The translations under genes and the position numbers were made by a program. The notes under the pieces were generated by a model, which worked only from the letters and a program-made list of their open reading frames with translations, searched no databases and had not been told where the DNA came from. Shown one piece after another: positions 1 through 8,423 of a DNA stretch of 64,000 nucleotides. Origin of the DNA: Candidatus Uabimicrobium amorphum (GTDB lineage: Bacteria > Planctomycetota > Uabimicrobiia > Uabimicrobiales > Uabimicrobiaceae). Within the stretch, counting starts at the first letter, position 1. Every line of letters begins with the position of its first letter. Where the stretch lies: the NCBI RefSeq assembly GCF_009002475.1, contig NZ_AP019860.1, forward strand, positions 1,116,001 through 1,180,000, read 5' to 3'.

Positions 1-909
1 TGTTTCATCGCAATTGTTGGGAAGTTCCATAATATTTTCCAACACGACTTCTATATATTCTTCGCGAGGGTCTTGTAACGCACGGTTTAATCCCAGAGTT
101 TTCAGGTGGAAATCATTGCAACGCAGCAATTCGACAACGCGAATATGTTCGTTGACCAAATTGTGCGGGATGACATTCGCAATTAGGTGTAGAAAAAAAT
201 CTTTGTACTGTGGAACATCAAAAATGTGATCGCTAAAAATGATCGGCCAGTCCGCAGTTTTTTCATTACGGAATAAATGATAGAGTGACAAAAAGTAACT
301 TTCTACATCGTTGTCGGAATACAATTCTTCGATCACTTCCAAGTCATCGCTGTAGAGAAGATCTATTTTGTCTTGTAAATATTTCAGCTCTTCGTTGTGT
401 AGTTGCGCAATTTTTGTGCGTATGCTTTGCGGAAGTGGGAAATGAAAAAAAGCCAGCCACAAAGCATACGCGGCAATAGACGTTTCGCACTCTAGCGCTT
501 GTGCAATAAACTCTTCGCCAAAATTTCCCTTATTTTGTGCAATTTTCATCATGAGAGAAAATATATAACTCGCATGCAGGTTGTTTTGCAAAAGATGTTG
601 GTGCCACATTTTGTTTTTGGGCAGAAGTTGCAAATAACGCAATGTGGTTTGTTGGTGACTTTCCTTTACATAGCAATTATCCGGCACTTCTAATTTCGCG
701 TTTTCTAAGAATTGTATTGCACTGAGATAGTGTTGTGGTTTTTCTTCTAAAACAGATAACCAGCATTCTGCAAGAAAATATGCGCACGCGCTGTTTTGTG
801 AAAAAAAGTCTATTGCGGTGGCATCTTTTGTATTGTGGGTAAAGTGAAGAAATTGTTGCCTTTTTTCTTCAAATTCCCTCAGTGACTTTACGTGAGAAAA
901 ATCTTCCAT
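1..909 (-). CDS. Helical-repeat (HEAT-like) protein, C-terminus cut by window edge
   Basis: An open frame begins with ATG at 909 and runs without a stop for 303 codons to the left edge, so the C-terminus lies outside the window. The start lies 12 bases after the stop of the esterase gene upstream, so it is probably the last visible gene of a minus-strand operon. The protein is soluble, has no signal peptide or membrane helix, and is rich in Leu, Glu and His. Its periodic amphipathic helices, for example the stretch ending LKTLGLNRALQDP near residue 280, resemble HEAT-type repeats. I do not recognise a specific family. The reading frame is certain to be open; the function is unknown. Confidence 0.7.
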   Translation of the reverse strand, partial: MEDFSHVKSLREFEEKRQQFLHFTHNTKDATAIDFFSQNSACAYFLAECWLSVLEEKPQHYLSAIQFLENAKLEVPDNCYVKESHQQTTLRYLQLLPKNKMWHQHLLQNNLHASYIFSLMMKIAQNKGNFGEEFIAQALECETSIAAYALWLAFFHFPLPQSIRTKIAQLHNEELKYLQDKIDLLYSDDLEVIEELYSDNDVESYFLSLYHLFRNEKTADWPIIFSDHIFDVPQYKDFFLHLIANVIPHNLVNEHIRVVELLRCNDFHLKTLGLNRALQDPREEYIEVVLENIMELPNNCDET

Positions 910-921
910 TTTTAACACGTC

Positions 922-2010
922 CTATTCTGGAACTGTAATGTTTTTATCGGCAAATGCAATGTGTACCTTGAAGTCATGACCGGGTTTTTTTATTTGCACA
1001 GTACCATTATCAACAATGGCGATTTCGCTATTGTTAGTGGTCATTTCTGCTTCCAATGCGGTAAAGTTCATTTCATGGGCCAGTTGGGCAATAGGAATGA
1101 CATGCATATTATTTTTCGGGTTTAGGGCGTAAGACAACTCACGTACTTTATCACAAAATTTTCCGTACAGGTAAGTAATGGGCATTTTTCCACGTCGCGC
1201 CCATGCCGATTCGTTGTGCATGCCTTGCGGGTCTTCATGGTAAAAAATGTTGTAGAAGTCTTGTAGTCCAAGTTCTTTGAGGGCAACATATACCTCACGC
1301 ATAAACCACACCATATTACCTTCATCGTCTCCCTCTAACCAACCGCCATCGATATATATCTTGGAATCCTTCGGAAAAACTAACGAGCCATCTTGTATAT
1401 CTTTTACCACGCGGACATGATCCCACCAAAAAGAAGGTGACAGACAAGCCGCTTTGGAAAAAACTTTCGGATACCAACCTAAAATATAAAAAGAGGCAAG
1501 TCCTCCCAATGAAGATCCCATAAGCCCGGTGTGTTGTCGTGAGCGCAATGTGCGAAACTTTTTATCGATAAACGGCTTGAGCTCTTCGACGATAAACTTG
1601 GCATATTCGCGCAAGTGCCCTCCTTCGTTGTTACCGTATTTACAATTACTTTGTGTGGGGGTGTAGTCGTAAATGCGTTGCTCTCCGGTGTTGTAGATAC
1701 CAACAACAATGATACCCTTTAGAAGTTTTTGTGCAATGAGAGCGTTGATGTTGTCATCGAGATGCCATTCGCCGACAAATGATGTTTTTTCATCGAATAG
1801 ATTTTGTCCATCATGAGCATACAAAACGGGGTAACGATGAATTCCTAAGTAATAATCTGGAGGTAAGTAAACGATAATCGTGGGGGTTTTTTTTACATAT
1901 TTTGATTTGTAGTGTCGTGGATCGAAAAGTAATAAGTGCCCTTCTTTTCCCCATTCGTTGTATTTGAGTTTTTGCAATATTGTTCGAAAGAAAAAACGAA
2001 CTTTTTCCAT
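922..2010 (-). CDS. Putative esterase, enterochelin-esterase-like alpha/beta hydrolase
   Basis: This 362-residue protein matches the putative esterase (esterase D/Fes-like) fold. The nucleophile elbow GSSLG lies at residues 165-169 with Ser167 as the expected nucleophile. An acidic residue in IDGGW (about 221) and His265 in GMHNESAW complete a plausible triad. The motif YAHDGQNLFD near 64-73 is typical of this family and contributes to the oxyanion region. No signal peptide is visible, so it is probably cytoplasmic. It follows the permease gene by 11 bases, suggesting co-transcription. Substrate is unknown; family members cleave esters of siderophores, glutathione thiol conjugates or acylated sugars. 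Confidence 0.8.
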   Translation of the reverse strand: MEKVRFFFRTILQKLKYNEWGKEGHLLLFDPRHYKSKYVKKTPTIIVYLPPDYYLGIHRYPVLYAHDGQNLFDEKTSFVGEWHLDDNINALIAQKLLKGIIVVGIYNTGEQRIYDYTPTQSNCKYGNNEGGHLREYAKFIVEELKPFIDKKFRTLRSRQHTGLMGSSLGGLASFYILGWYPKVFSKAACLSPSFWWDHVRVVKDIQDGSLVFPKDSKIYIDGGWLEGDDEGNMVWFMREVYVALKELGLQDFYNIFYHEDPQGMHNESAWARRGKMPITYLYGKFCDKVRELSYALNPKNNMHVIPIAQLAHEMNFTALEAEMTTNNSEIAIVDNGTVQIKKPGHDFKVHIAFADKNITVPE

Positions 2011-2021
2011 AATGTTCTCAC

Positions 2022-3044
2022 TTACTTTTTTGAACAGCAGCTAGTTTTTTTTCTTCTTGGAATATAAGCATTCACAAAAAGTACGATCAAAAATACAGCA
2101 CAAGCAACAGCAAATGGTGACGATTCATGACCATGGTGGTGGTGATGTATCATCGTGTTGATGTGCGGATAAAAATAGTCAAACATAAAGCCAAAAGAGA
2201 TGGCGGTGATAATGATAGACGCCAAGTAGGCAACAAGAACTTTTTTACCCATTTTACCCCAGACATAAGACATTGTTGCGCTGTTAGTTGCTGGGCCAGT
2301 GATCAAAAAAATTAATGCTGCCCCAGGAGAAAGTCCTTTGCCGATAAGAGCTACGGCAATGGGAATAGAACCCGTGGAGCATACATACATTGGTAGACCA
2401 ATGATAATCATCGCCAAATAAGATACGACAGGCGAATGCAAATATTGGTCTACGAAAGATTGCGGTAAGGCAAAGGCGATAACACCACCAATGATAATAC
2501 CAATCAAAAGCCATTTGCCGATGCTGTGTACAATATCAAAAAAAGCATAGCGAAAGATACTGACGAATTTGTTTCGCCATGTCTTTGTGCTTTGTTGTTG
2601 TGGTGGATCTTCCGCTGTGCTAGTGGCATCTTGTTGTGAGAAACAGTTGGTAACAACGCCGGAAAAGATGCCGGAAAACATCGCGGTAATGGGGCGCACG
2701 ATAGCCCACACCGGACCAAGCATGCCGTAAGTAACGGCAATAGAATCTACACCGGTATTTGGTGTAGAGGTTAAAAATGATATTGTGGCACCTGGACTTG
2801 CTCCTTCTTCATGTAGGTGCGAAGCCACGGGAATGACAGCGCAAGAGCACAGAGGCAAGGGAACACCCACTAAAGCTGACTTTACAACGCTGGCAAAACT
2901 AGGTTTTGATAAGTGACGCAATATGTGGTTTTTAGAAGAAATACTATGTAGAAGACCTGCGCATAAAAATCCAAATAACAAATACGGAGACATTTCTACA
3001 GTGATTGCCCAGGTTTCCTTCATAATCCCGTACAAAATATCCAT
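2022..3044 (-). CDS. ArsP/SO_0444-type metal or metalloid efflux permease
   Basis: This 340-residue polytopic membrane protein has about eight to ten hydrophobic segments. The motif GVPLPLCSCAVIPVA at residues 60-74 carries Cys66 and Cys68, followed by TSTPNTGVDS, which is the signature of the DUF318/ArsP permease superfamily (SO_0444-type Cu/Zn efflux or organoarsenical efflux). A second half-repeat has the related motif STGSIPIAVALIGKG. A His-rich loop (HHHHHGH, about 298-304) and a CCSKK tail could bind metal. The start is 9 bases beyond the stop of the symporter gene, so the two are probably co-transcribed. Metal export is known for the family; the actual substrate cannot be read from sequence. 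Confidence 0.82.
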   Translation of the reverse strand: MDILYGIMKETWAITVEMSPYLLFGFLCAGLLHSISSKNHILRHLSKPSFASVVKSALVGVPLPLCSCAVIPVASHLHEEGASPGATISFLTSTPNTGVDSIAVTYGMLGPVWAIVRPITAMFSGIFSGVVTNCFSQQDATSTAEDPPQQQSTKTWRNKFVSIFRYAFFDIVHSIGKWLLIGIIIGGVIAFALPQSFVDQYLHSPVVSYLAMIIIGLPMYVCSTGSIPIAVALIGKGLSPGAALIFLITGPATNSATMSYVWGKMGKKVLVAYLASIIITAISFGFMFDYFYPHINTMIHHHHHGHESSPFAVACAVFLIVLFVNAYIPRRKKTSCCSKK

Positions 3045-3053
3045 GTTATATAC

Positions 3054-4826
3054 CTAAAAAATGAAGATTTGTCCTAATAAGTAACACATAATTGTCACGA
3101 TAAAAATACCAATAATATTCAACATGAAGCCCGTTTTCGCCATAGTTGCGATGGAAAATCGGTCTGATCCATACATAATGGCATTTGGTGCTGTTGCCAC
3201 AGGAAGCATGAAGGCAAAAGATGCCGAAATTGCTGCGGGCATCATCAGTAATGCTGGATTGGCATCTATCGACACGGCCGTGATTCCTAAAATAGGCATC
3301 ATCACATTTGTTACCGCAGTATTTGACGTAACTTCGGTGAGGAAGGTCATAAATGTGCACAATATTAACATCACTAAAATAGTTGGAAAACGTGCAATGT
3401 GTTGTAAACCTTCTCCTAACCACTGAGATAAACCCGTATGGTCAAAAGCACGTGCGAGTGCTATACCACCACCAAAGAGTAGCAACATTCCCCAAGGAAT
3501 TTTTTGTGCGGTAGGCCAGTCGAGTAATTTTCCGCTTCTTTGCATAGGAAAACTAAACATGACAAGAGCCATCAAGATAGCTACAGTGGTATCGTCGCAT
3601 TTGGGCAAGTTGAATGTACTGGCCCATCCAGGTATTACCATAAAGCCTAAATTGATATTTTTACGGAAAATCCATAGTAAGGACGTGATCAAAAACAGAA
3701 TGGCGGTGGCTTTTTCATCGCGCGTCATTCTGCCTAGGTCGCGAATTTCCCCTTCTAAAATTTCGCGGCTACTGTCGTCGCTTGATTTGGGCAGGCGAAA
3801 CATGAATATCATGTAACCCCACATAATGAAAAGTAATACAATGACCGTTGGAATCCCAACTGCCATCCAACTGGCAAATGAAATCTCTTTGACACGACGG
3901 TGAGGACGAATCAAATTGGGGTAATTCGATTCGAGAAGTAGGCGATTTGAGAGTAAAGCGTCTGTAGAATTTTGGTTATCGACGGATTGTTGTTGTTGTG
4001 AAAGTGGTTTGGTCTTCATAATGGCGTTGATGGCGACGAGTAGCGAAGGCAAAATTTTGTCGTCTTTTGCTTCTTGGAGTTGCTTGCGCATTTCGAGAGG
4101 CAGATTTTCGCGTAATGTCGTCATTTCAAAGGCGTTGCTTTCGCGTAACTCACGTAAAAATTCACTGGGATTTTTTAAACTATTGTTGGCATTTAATTCA
4201 ATAAAGTCGCGACGTGTTTTTTCATAACGCTGCATCATAATGAGGTTGGGAGGCGTTCCGATCGGAGTTCCGACTCCGCCAATGCTCGCAGAGTAAGCTA
4301 TGGATAGTAGAAAAGCGGCTGCAAGACGTGTATTGTCGAATTTTTTTTCTAACTGTGCCACGACGGCCAAAGCAATAGGCAACATCATCAAGGTTGTTGC
4401 TGTATTTGAGATCCACATCGATAAAGTCGCCGTGGCGATCATAAACCCAAGTAAAAGTTGCCGTGGATTTGTTCCCACGCGATAAATAACGTTTAGGGCG
4501 ATGCGTTTGTGTAAGTTAACTTTTTCGATAACCGTTGCAATGAAAAAACCTCCCATTAACAATAGAACCATCCGATCACCATATGCCGGGCCGATATCTT
4601 TCGTTCCCATCACGTCCAAGAAAGGAAAAGCGGCGAGGGGAATGATGGAGGTTGCAGGAATGGGAATGGCTTCGCTTACCCACCAACAAGCCATCAGTGC
4701 AGCTACGGCGAGAACTTTTACCATTTCTGGCGTAAGTCCACTCTCTGATTGTGTATCAAGTGAATGTGCCCAGGATAGAAGGAGGATAAATAAAAAAATA
4801 CCGAGTAAAAAACCTATTTTTTTCAT
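3054..4826 (-). CDS. DASS/SLC13 family sodium:anion symporter with large loop insertion
   Basis: This 590-residue integral membrane protein belongs to the divalent anion:sodium symporter family that carries dicarboxylates, phosphate or sulfate. Paired Ser-Asn-Thr motifs, ISNTATT (139-145) and TEVTSNTAVTNV (497-508), and the hairpin motifs GTPIGTPPNLI (186-196) and ATAPNAIMYG (544-553) mark the two inverted repeats. About 110 hydrophilic residues (roughly 200-310) separate GTPPNLI from the next helix, much more than usual. I chose ATG 4826 (MKKIGFLLG). A further 12 in-frame codons upstream would overlap an intrinsic terminator, which argues against the longer start. The gene heads a run of metal permease, esterase and a helical-repeat protein. 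Confidence 0.88.
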   Translation of the reverse strand: MKKIGFLLGIFLFILLLSWAHSLDTQSESGLTPEMVKVLAVAALMACWWVSEAIPIPATSIIPLAAFPFLDVMGTKDIGPAYGDRMVLLLMGGFFIATVIEKVNLHKRIALNVIYRVGTNPRQLLLGFMIATATLSMWISNTATTLMMLPIALAVVAQLEKKFDNTRLAAAFLLSIAYSASIGGVGTPIGTPPNLIMMQRYEKTRRDFIELNANNSLKNPSEFLRELRESNAFEMTTLRENLPLEMRKQLQEAKDDKILPSLLVAINAIMKTKPLSQQQQSVDNQNSTDALLSNRLLLESNYPNLIRPHRRVKEISFASWMAVGIPTVIVLLFIMWGYMIFMFRLPKSSDDSSREILEGEIRDLGRMTRDEKATAILFLITSLLWIFRKNINLGFMVIPGWASTFNLPKCDDTTVAILMALVMFSFPMQRSGKLLDWPTAQKIPWGMLLLFGGGIALARAFDHTGLSQWLGEGLQHIARFPTILVMLILCTFMTFLTEVTSNTAVTNVMMPILGITAVSIDANPALLMMPAAISASFAFMLPVATAPNAIMYGSDRFSIATMAKTGFMLNIIGIFIVTIMCYLLGQIFIF

Positions 4827-4839
4827 TTTTTTCTTTCGT

Positions 4840-4869
4840 AAAAAAACCACGAAGTCATTCACTCCGTGG
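4840..4869 (-). terminator. Intrinsic terminator after the YceI-like gene
   Basis: On the minus strand a stem of nine pairs with one mismatch (CCACGGAGT / ACTTCGTGG, loop GAATG) is followed at once by seven T. It lies between the YceI-like gene (stop at 4890) and the SLC13 symporter start at 4826. It therefore splits this minus-strand run into two transcription units, or attenuates read-through. Confidence 0.75.
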
Positions 4870-4889
4870 TCCTATTTATAGCGGTGTTG

Positions 4890-5582
4890 TTACTTTTTAC
4901 TTTTTCCCTTGGCGCGCATATTTACATAGAGATGAAAGTCATCACTGTTGCGAATAGCTCCCAGGAGTGCAGAGTAAGGAGTGATACCAAACTCTGTGAA
5001 TTTGTACTTTCCTAATGCTTCTACAAAGAGAGTACCATTTTTTAATTTCATGTTACCAGGTATTTCCCTAGTAATGGTTTTACCTTTAACTGTCAAAGAC
5101 AGTTTGATGAGTTTGTTAAACTTACGTTCACCTACCTGGGTTTCTTTGTCAATGATTTGTAATACTTTGGCTTTGATATAGGTATGATTTTTCGAGTCGA
5201 GTTGCGAAGATGACAACATATTCGTGCGCACTTTTTTGCGATCCGAATCGGATAACTTTGTAAATTTTCTTGAAAAAGCCCCCAACTTGTTCAATGTAGG
5301 ATTCCACATTTTTGAAAGAGGGTGGTAGTCCGCATATAGATTATCGGCTTTTATTTTGATAGAAAACGTGGTGTCGTTCTCATTTTTGTGACTGTAATTC
5401 AGTGTCGCGTCAAACTTGTAGGCATAGATTAAGTGATCATGTGCTAAATAAGATGCAACTCCTGCCTTTTGTACGACAACAGATAGCAGTGATTTATTAC
5501 CTACAACTGTAAATTCCTCATTTAAGCCATAGGTAAATATTGTCATAAAACACAAAATGGCACAAAGTAATGTCTTTTTCAT
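4890..5582 (-). CDS. YceI-like periplasmic lipid-binding protein
   Basis: This 230-residue exported protein starts with MKKTLLCAILCFMTIFTYG, a clear signal peptide. The mature part shows the YceI pattern: a short first strand, GVASYLAHDHLIYAYKF, then long beta strands with alternating polar and hydrophobic residues (SIKIKADNLYADY, KLSLTVKGKTI), and an FTEFGITPYSALLGAIR-like ending before the last strand. YceI proteins are lipocalin-like barrels that bind isoprenoid-type lipids. It is slightly longer than the usual 190 or so residues. It follows the DUF1295 membrane enzyme by 9 bases, a combination that suggests lipid or isoprenoid handling, but this is inference. Confidence 0.75.
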   Translation of the reverse strand: MKKTLLCAILCFMTIFTYGLNEEFTVVGNKSLLSVVVQKAGVASYLAHDHLIYAYKFDATLNYSHKNENDTTFSIKIKADNLYADYHPLSKMWNPTLNKLGAFSRKFTKLSDSDRKKVRTNMLSSSQLDSKNHTYIKAKVLQIIDKETQVGERKFNKLIKLSLTVKGKTITREIPGNMKLKNGTLFVEALGKYKFTEFGITPYSALLGAIRNSDDFHLYVNMRAKGKSKK

Positions 5583-5591
5583 TTTGTTCTC

Positions 5592-6374
5592 CTATTTTTT
5601 GGGAAACCATGGAAAGAAAGCATTGGTCTTTTCTATATAATCTTTGTACTGCGGTTTGGTTTTTACCAAGTTTTTTTCTAAAAGTTTAACGCCAGAAATG
5701 CGAACTAAAAAGAAATTCATGATTAAAGTACTGGCAACACAAGCATAACCGCCATTTGCGCAAGCCAACAAATAAAAAGCCCACCACACCATTGCATCTC
5801 CAAAATAGTTTGGATGGCGTGTAAACGCCCAAAAGCCACTGTTGAGTACTTTTCCTTTGTTTTGCGGATTTTTCTTAAAACGTGAGAGTTGCCAATCTCC
5901 ACCAGCCTCAAAAGAAATTCCAATCACCCAGCAAACAATGGCGGCGATGGTAAAGGCATTCCATGGTGTGGTATTTTCTACGGCAAATTGAGCGGAAAGT
6001 AGAGGGGCCGATACAACCCACATCACAACTCCCTGTAACATAAAAACACGATAAAAACTTTTCCACCACCAATTTTTGCCATGTGCCTTACGCCACGCTT
6101 GATAGCGGTAATCTTCAGGTTTTCCTAAATTGCGGGCGGCGAGATATAGTGATAGTCGCAACCCCCAAATACTTGCCAAGGACAATGTGAGTAAGTTCGC
6201 TTCCCAAGTCCCTCCACATTGAATATGGTAGAAAAATGCCAAAACGACGAAACCAGAACCCCAAAATATATCAATGATGCTGGCATCTTTTTTGAGAAGG
6301 CTCATAATCCATATGGTTGAAACGTATAAAAATACGACTCCACCTCCCCATAAAAATATTGTGTAATAATCCAT
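5592..6374 (-). CDS. DUF1295 / steroid 5-alpha-reductase-like membrane protein
   Basis: This 260-residue protein has six or seven hydrophobic helices. It carries the family motif DIFWGSGFV near the N-terminus and FTRHPNYFGDAMVWW near residue 185, the hallmark of DUF1295 proteins, which are related to 3-oxo-5-alpha-steroid 4-dehydrogenase and isoprenylcysteine methyltransferase folds. YRYQAWRKAHGKNWWWKSF near residue 95 also fits. It is the first gene of the minus-strand unit and is followed closely by the YceI-like gene. The enzymatic substrate is unknown. In other bacteria similar proteins are encoded near lipid-modifying enzymes, and a fatty acid desaturase lies divergently upstream here. 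Confidence 0.85.
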   Translation of the reverse strand: MDYYTIFLWGGGVVFLYVSTIWIMSLLKKDASIIDIFWGSGFVVLAFFYHIQCGGTWEANLLTLSLASIWGLRLSLYLAARNLGKPEDYRYQAWRKAHGKNWWWKSFYRVFMLQGVVMWVVSAPLLSAQFAVENTTPWNAFTIAAIVCWVIGISFEAGGDWQLSRFKKNPQNKGKVLNSGFWAFTRHPNYFGDAMVWWAFYLLACANGGYACVASTLIMNFFLVRISGVKLLEKNLVKTKPQYKDYIEKTNAFFPWFPKK

Positions 6375-6670
6375 ATGCTAATCCTTTGTTGCAAAACGAA
6401 TAGGTAACTTGTGGCGTTTGTGGTTTAGAGTGGTAGTGTTTCATGAATTGTTGCGCAATACTTTCCATAATATCATGGTGTGTTTTTATTGACAACCATT
6501 TACCAGGAAAGATTTAGCGATTTCTCGGTTGTGTCAACTGTGTATGACAGATAACAAGCGTATGCAAAAAAGCAAATTTTCTATAGATTTTTGCTACGTT
6601 TCGTTCTATTATGTAGCTATATTTTTAGCAACTACCAATGTTTAGACCGCTTCTTTCTAGGAGTAAAAAT

Positions 6671-7486
6671 ATGAAAAGCTCTGGATATGCCGAACTTCCG
6701 AGATTAGAAACTCTAGGTAGAGATTTACTTGAAACTTCACTATTCCAAAAATATCTGACTGTCCTGCGTCCTTTCGTGACAGTGACCGTTTTTATTTTGG
6801 CGGCATATTTAGAGTGGTGGTATGTTCTCCCGCTTTTGATGTTTCTGATATTTGTAGCGGTAGTCAACGCGACTCATGATATCGTTCACAATAGCATCGG
6901 ATTGTCACGCCTGCAAAGTGAGTGGCTAATGTTTATCATGGGGGCTATTTTACTAGAGAGCGGACACGCATATCGCAAAACACACCACTATCATCATCGT
7001 AATTTCCCCGATCACAGCGATTTAGAAGGTACACCAGCGCATATTGGTTTTTGGCGAAGTGTACTCCATGGTCCCGTATTTATACCACGTTTATGGATAT
7101 GGGCGTTTAAACATAGCGAGAAAGGCTCGATGGAAAGAAGATTGCTTATTGTCGAAGCGTTGTGGCCTTTTGTTTTTATCGCGATCAGTATTAGTGTTTT
7201 GCCATGGACGTTTGCACCATTGTTTTATGCAATCATGGCTATTGTGGGGAGTTGGGTGTATCCAGCGCTCAACGTATATTGGCTACATAAAGATTTTGGT
7301 GATGATGCAATTCACCAGAGCCGTACAGTACGCGGCTGGGTTTTTTGTGAATTGTTTTTAGGACTTAGTTATCACTTGGAACATCACCTATATCCGCAGG
7401 TTCCCAGCCATAATTTACCCAAACTGGCAAAAAGGCTGGACCCATTTCTTGAAGAACAAGGTGTACGTATTTATCATTTGTTTTGA
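6671..7486 (+). CDS. Membrane fatty acid desaturase-type di-iron enzyme
   Basis: This 271-residue membrane protein has the three His boxes of the fatty acid desaturase/hydroxylase superfamily: HDIVH near residue 75, HHYHHRNF near 108, and LEHHLYP near 240. It also has four hydrophobic segments. A good AGGAG ribosome site ends 7 bases before ATG 6671, so I prefer this over the in-frame ATG 33 bases upstream. The protein is short for an acyl-CoA desaturase and resembles the compact group that includes carotenoid ketolase-like and lipid desaturases, so the substrate is open. It is divergent from the DUF1295/YceI unit and convergent with the TetR gene. Confidence 0.85.
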   Translation: MKSSGYAELPRLETLGRDLLETSLFQKYLTVLRPFVTVTVFILAAYLEWWYVLPLLMFLIFVAVVNATHDIVHNSIGLSRLQSEWLMFIMGAILLESGHAYRKTHHYHHRNFPDHSDLEGTPAHIGFWRSVLHGPVFIPRLWIWAFKHSEKGSMERRLLIVEALWPFVFIAISISVLPWTFAPLFYAIMAIVGSWVYPALNVYWLHKDFGDDAIHQSRTVRGWVFCELFLGLSYHLEHHLYPQVPSHNLPKLAKRLDPFLEEQGVRIYHLF

Positions 7487-7526
7487 GTAGTTGTCCGTAA
7501 GAACATAATCGTTCTACAATTTTGCC

Positions 7527-8156
7527 TTATTCAAAGTCGTAACTTTTTGAATATATATCGACCACCGATTGGACAGTTTCTTCAATTTCCTGTTCACTGA
7601 CGTCTTGCTCTAAGTTTAGTAATAACTTTAAATGATAGGTACCCTGTATCATCGAAAAAAAATGGTCCGCAGCTCGTTGTGGTGATTTTATATCCATCTT
7701 GCCTTTTTTGTTTTGTTCGTGAAAGTATTTCTCGAGCATATCGAGCATACGTTGTGGGCCGGCCTCAAAAAATATTTCGCATGCTCGTTGGTGTTTCGCG
7801 GCATCACTCATGAGGAGTCTTTGCATCAAAATACATTGATGTGAAAAGATTAAATTTGCAAAGCCTCGGCCCAGTTTTTCTAGAACTTCTCGTGGGGAAA
7901 GTCCTTGACGGTCTAGTAATTCTACCGAGGGACTAAAAGCATCGCATCTCTCCATAATAACACAGCGAAATAAATTTTCTTTTGTTTGAAAATGCGAGTA
8001 CACTGTTTGTTTGGAGACACCTGCTTTTGCAGCAACAGCATCCATACTCGTATGTCCATATCCCAACTCTAACAACAAAGTTGTCGCAGAGTCTATAATG
8101 GCGCGTTTTTTCTCTAAATCGCGTGGGCGACCAGCATGTTTTTTTATTTTTGACAT
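7527..8156 (-). CDS. TetR family transcriptional repressor
   Basis: This 209-residue protein has the TetR DNA-binding domain at its N-terminus. After the basic leader KKHAGRPRDLEKKRAII comes the helix-turn-helix TSMDAVAAKAGVSKQTVYSHF (about 31-51), then KENLF. The remainder is an all-helical ligand/dimer domain. ATG 8156 is chosen because a GGA element precedes it at normal spacing; a TTG four codons upstream is less likely. It is divergent from an HlyD/RND operon, the usual arrangement for a local efflux repressor. Three TAGAC/GTCTA-type palindromes in the shared upstream region are likely operators. The ligand is unknown. Confidence 0.9.
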   Translation of the reverse strand: MSKIKKHAGRPRDLEKKRAIIDSATTLLLELGYGHTSMDAVAAKAGVSKQTVYSHFQTKENLFRCVIMERCDAFSPSVELLDRQGLSPREVLEKLGRGFANLIFSHQCILMQRLLMSDAAKHQRACEIFFEAGPQRMLDMLEKYFHEQNKKGKMDIKSPQRAADHFFSMIQGTYHLKLLLNLEQDVSEQEIEETVQSVVDIYSKSYDFE

Positions 8157-8184
8157 AAAAAATTCCAAATTGTAGTTGTTTTTT

Positions 8185-8198
8185 AGACTAACTAGTCT
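8185..8198. promoter_or_regulatory. Candidate TetR operator 1
   Basis: Palindrome AGACTAACTAGTCT, that is AGACT-N4-AGTCT, 29 bases upstream of the tetR start. The identical half-sites recur 14 bases further on. Symmetry and position suggest autoregulation of the tetR gene. Confidence 0.6.
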
Positions 8199-8212
8199 TA
8201 TAATTGATTTCT

Positions 8213-8226
8213 AGACTTTGGAGTCT
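8213..8226. promoter_or_regulatory. Candidate TetR operator 2
   Basis: Palindrome AGACTTTGGAGTCT with the same AGACT-N4-AGTCT layout as the neighbouring site. The two centres are 28 bases apart, nearly three helical turns, which would allow two dimers to bind the same DNA face. Confidence 0.6.
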
Positions 8227-8364
8227 TTAAATATATTTCTGCGATTACAAAATAACATGTATTACCTGTTTCCCTTTACTTCTATTATAATAACATTTTC
8301 TTTAATAATCAAGTTCTAAACAAATAGAGTTGCCTTTCTCACAACGAACATATTTTGTTTTAAT

Positions 8365-8379
8365 ACTAGACGGTCTAGT
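8365..8379. promoter_or_regulatory. Candidate TetR operator 3 at the efflux operon
   Basis: A perfect palindrome ACTAGACGGTCTAGT (7-bp arms, one central base) lies 45 bases upstream of the hlyD-like start. It sits where a repressor would block the efflux promoter. Half-site TAGAC is shared with operator 1, although the spacing between half-sites differs. Confidence 0.65.
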
Positions 8380-8423
8380 TTTTTTGTTGTGCAGCGAATT
8401 AGCTTTTATGAGGAGATCCTACA

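Noticed and set aside
4827-4862. Longer start for the SLC13 symporter
   Set aside because: These codons lie in an intrinsic terminator hairpin; the later ATG fits the usual N-terminus.
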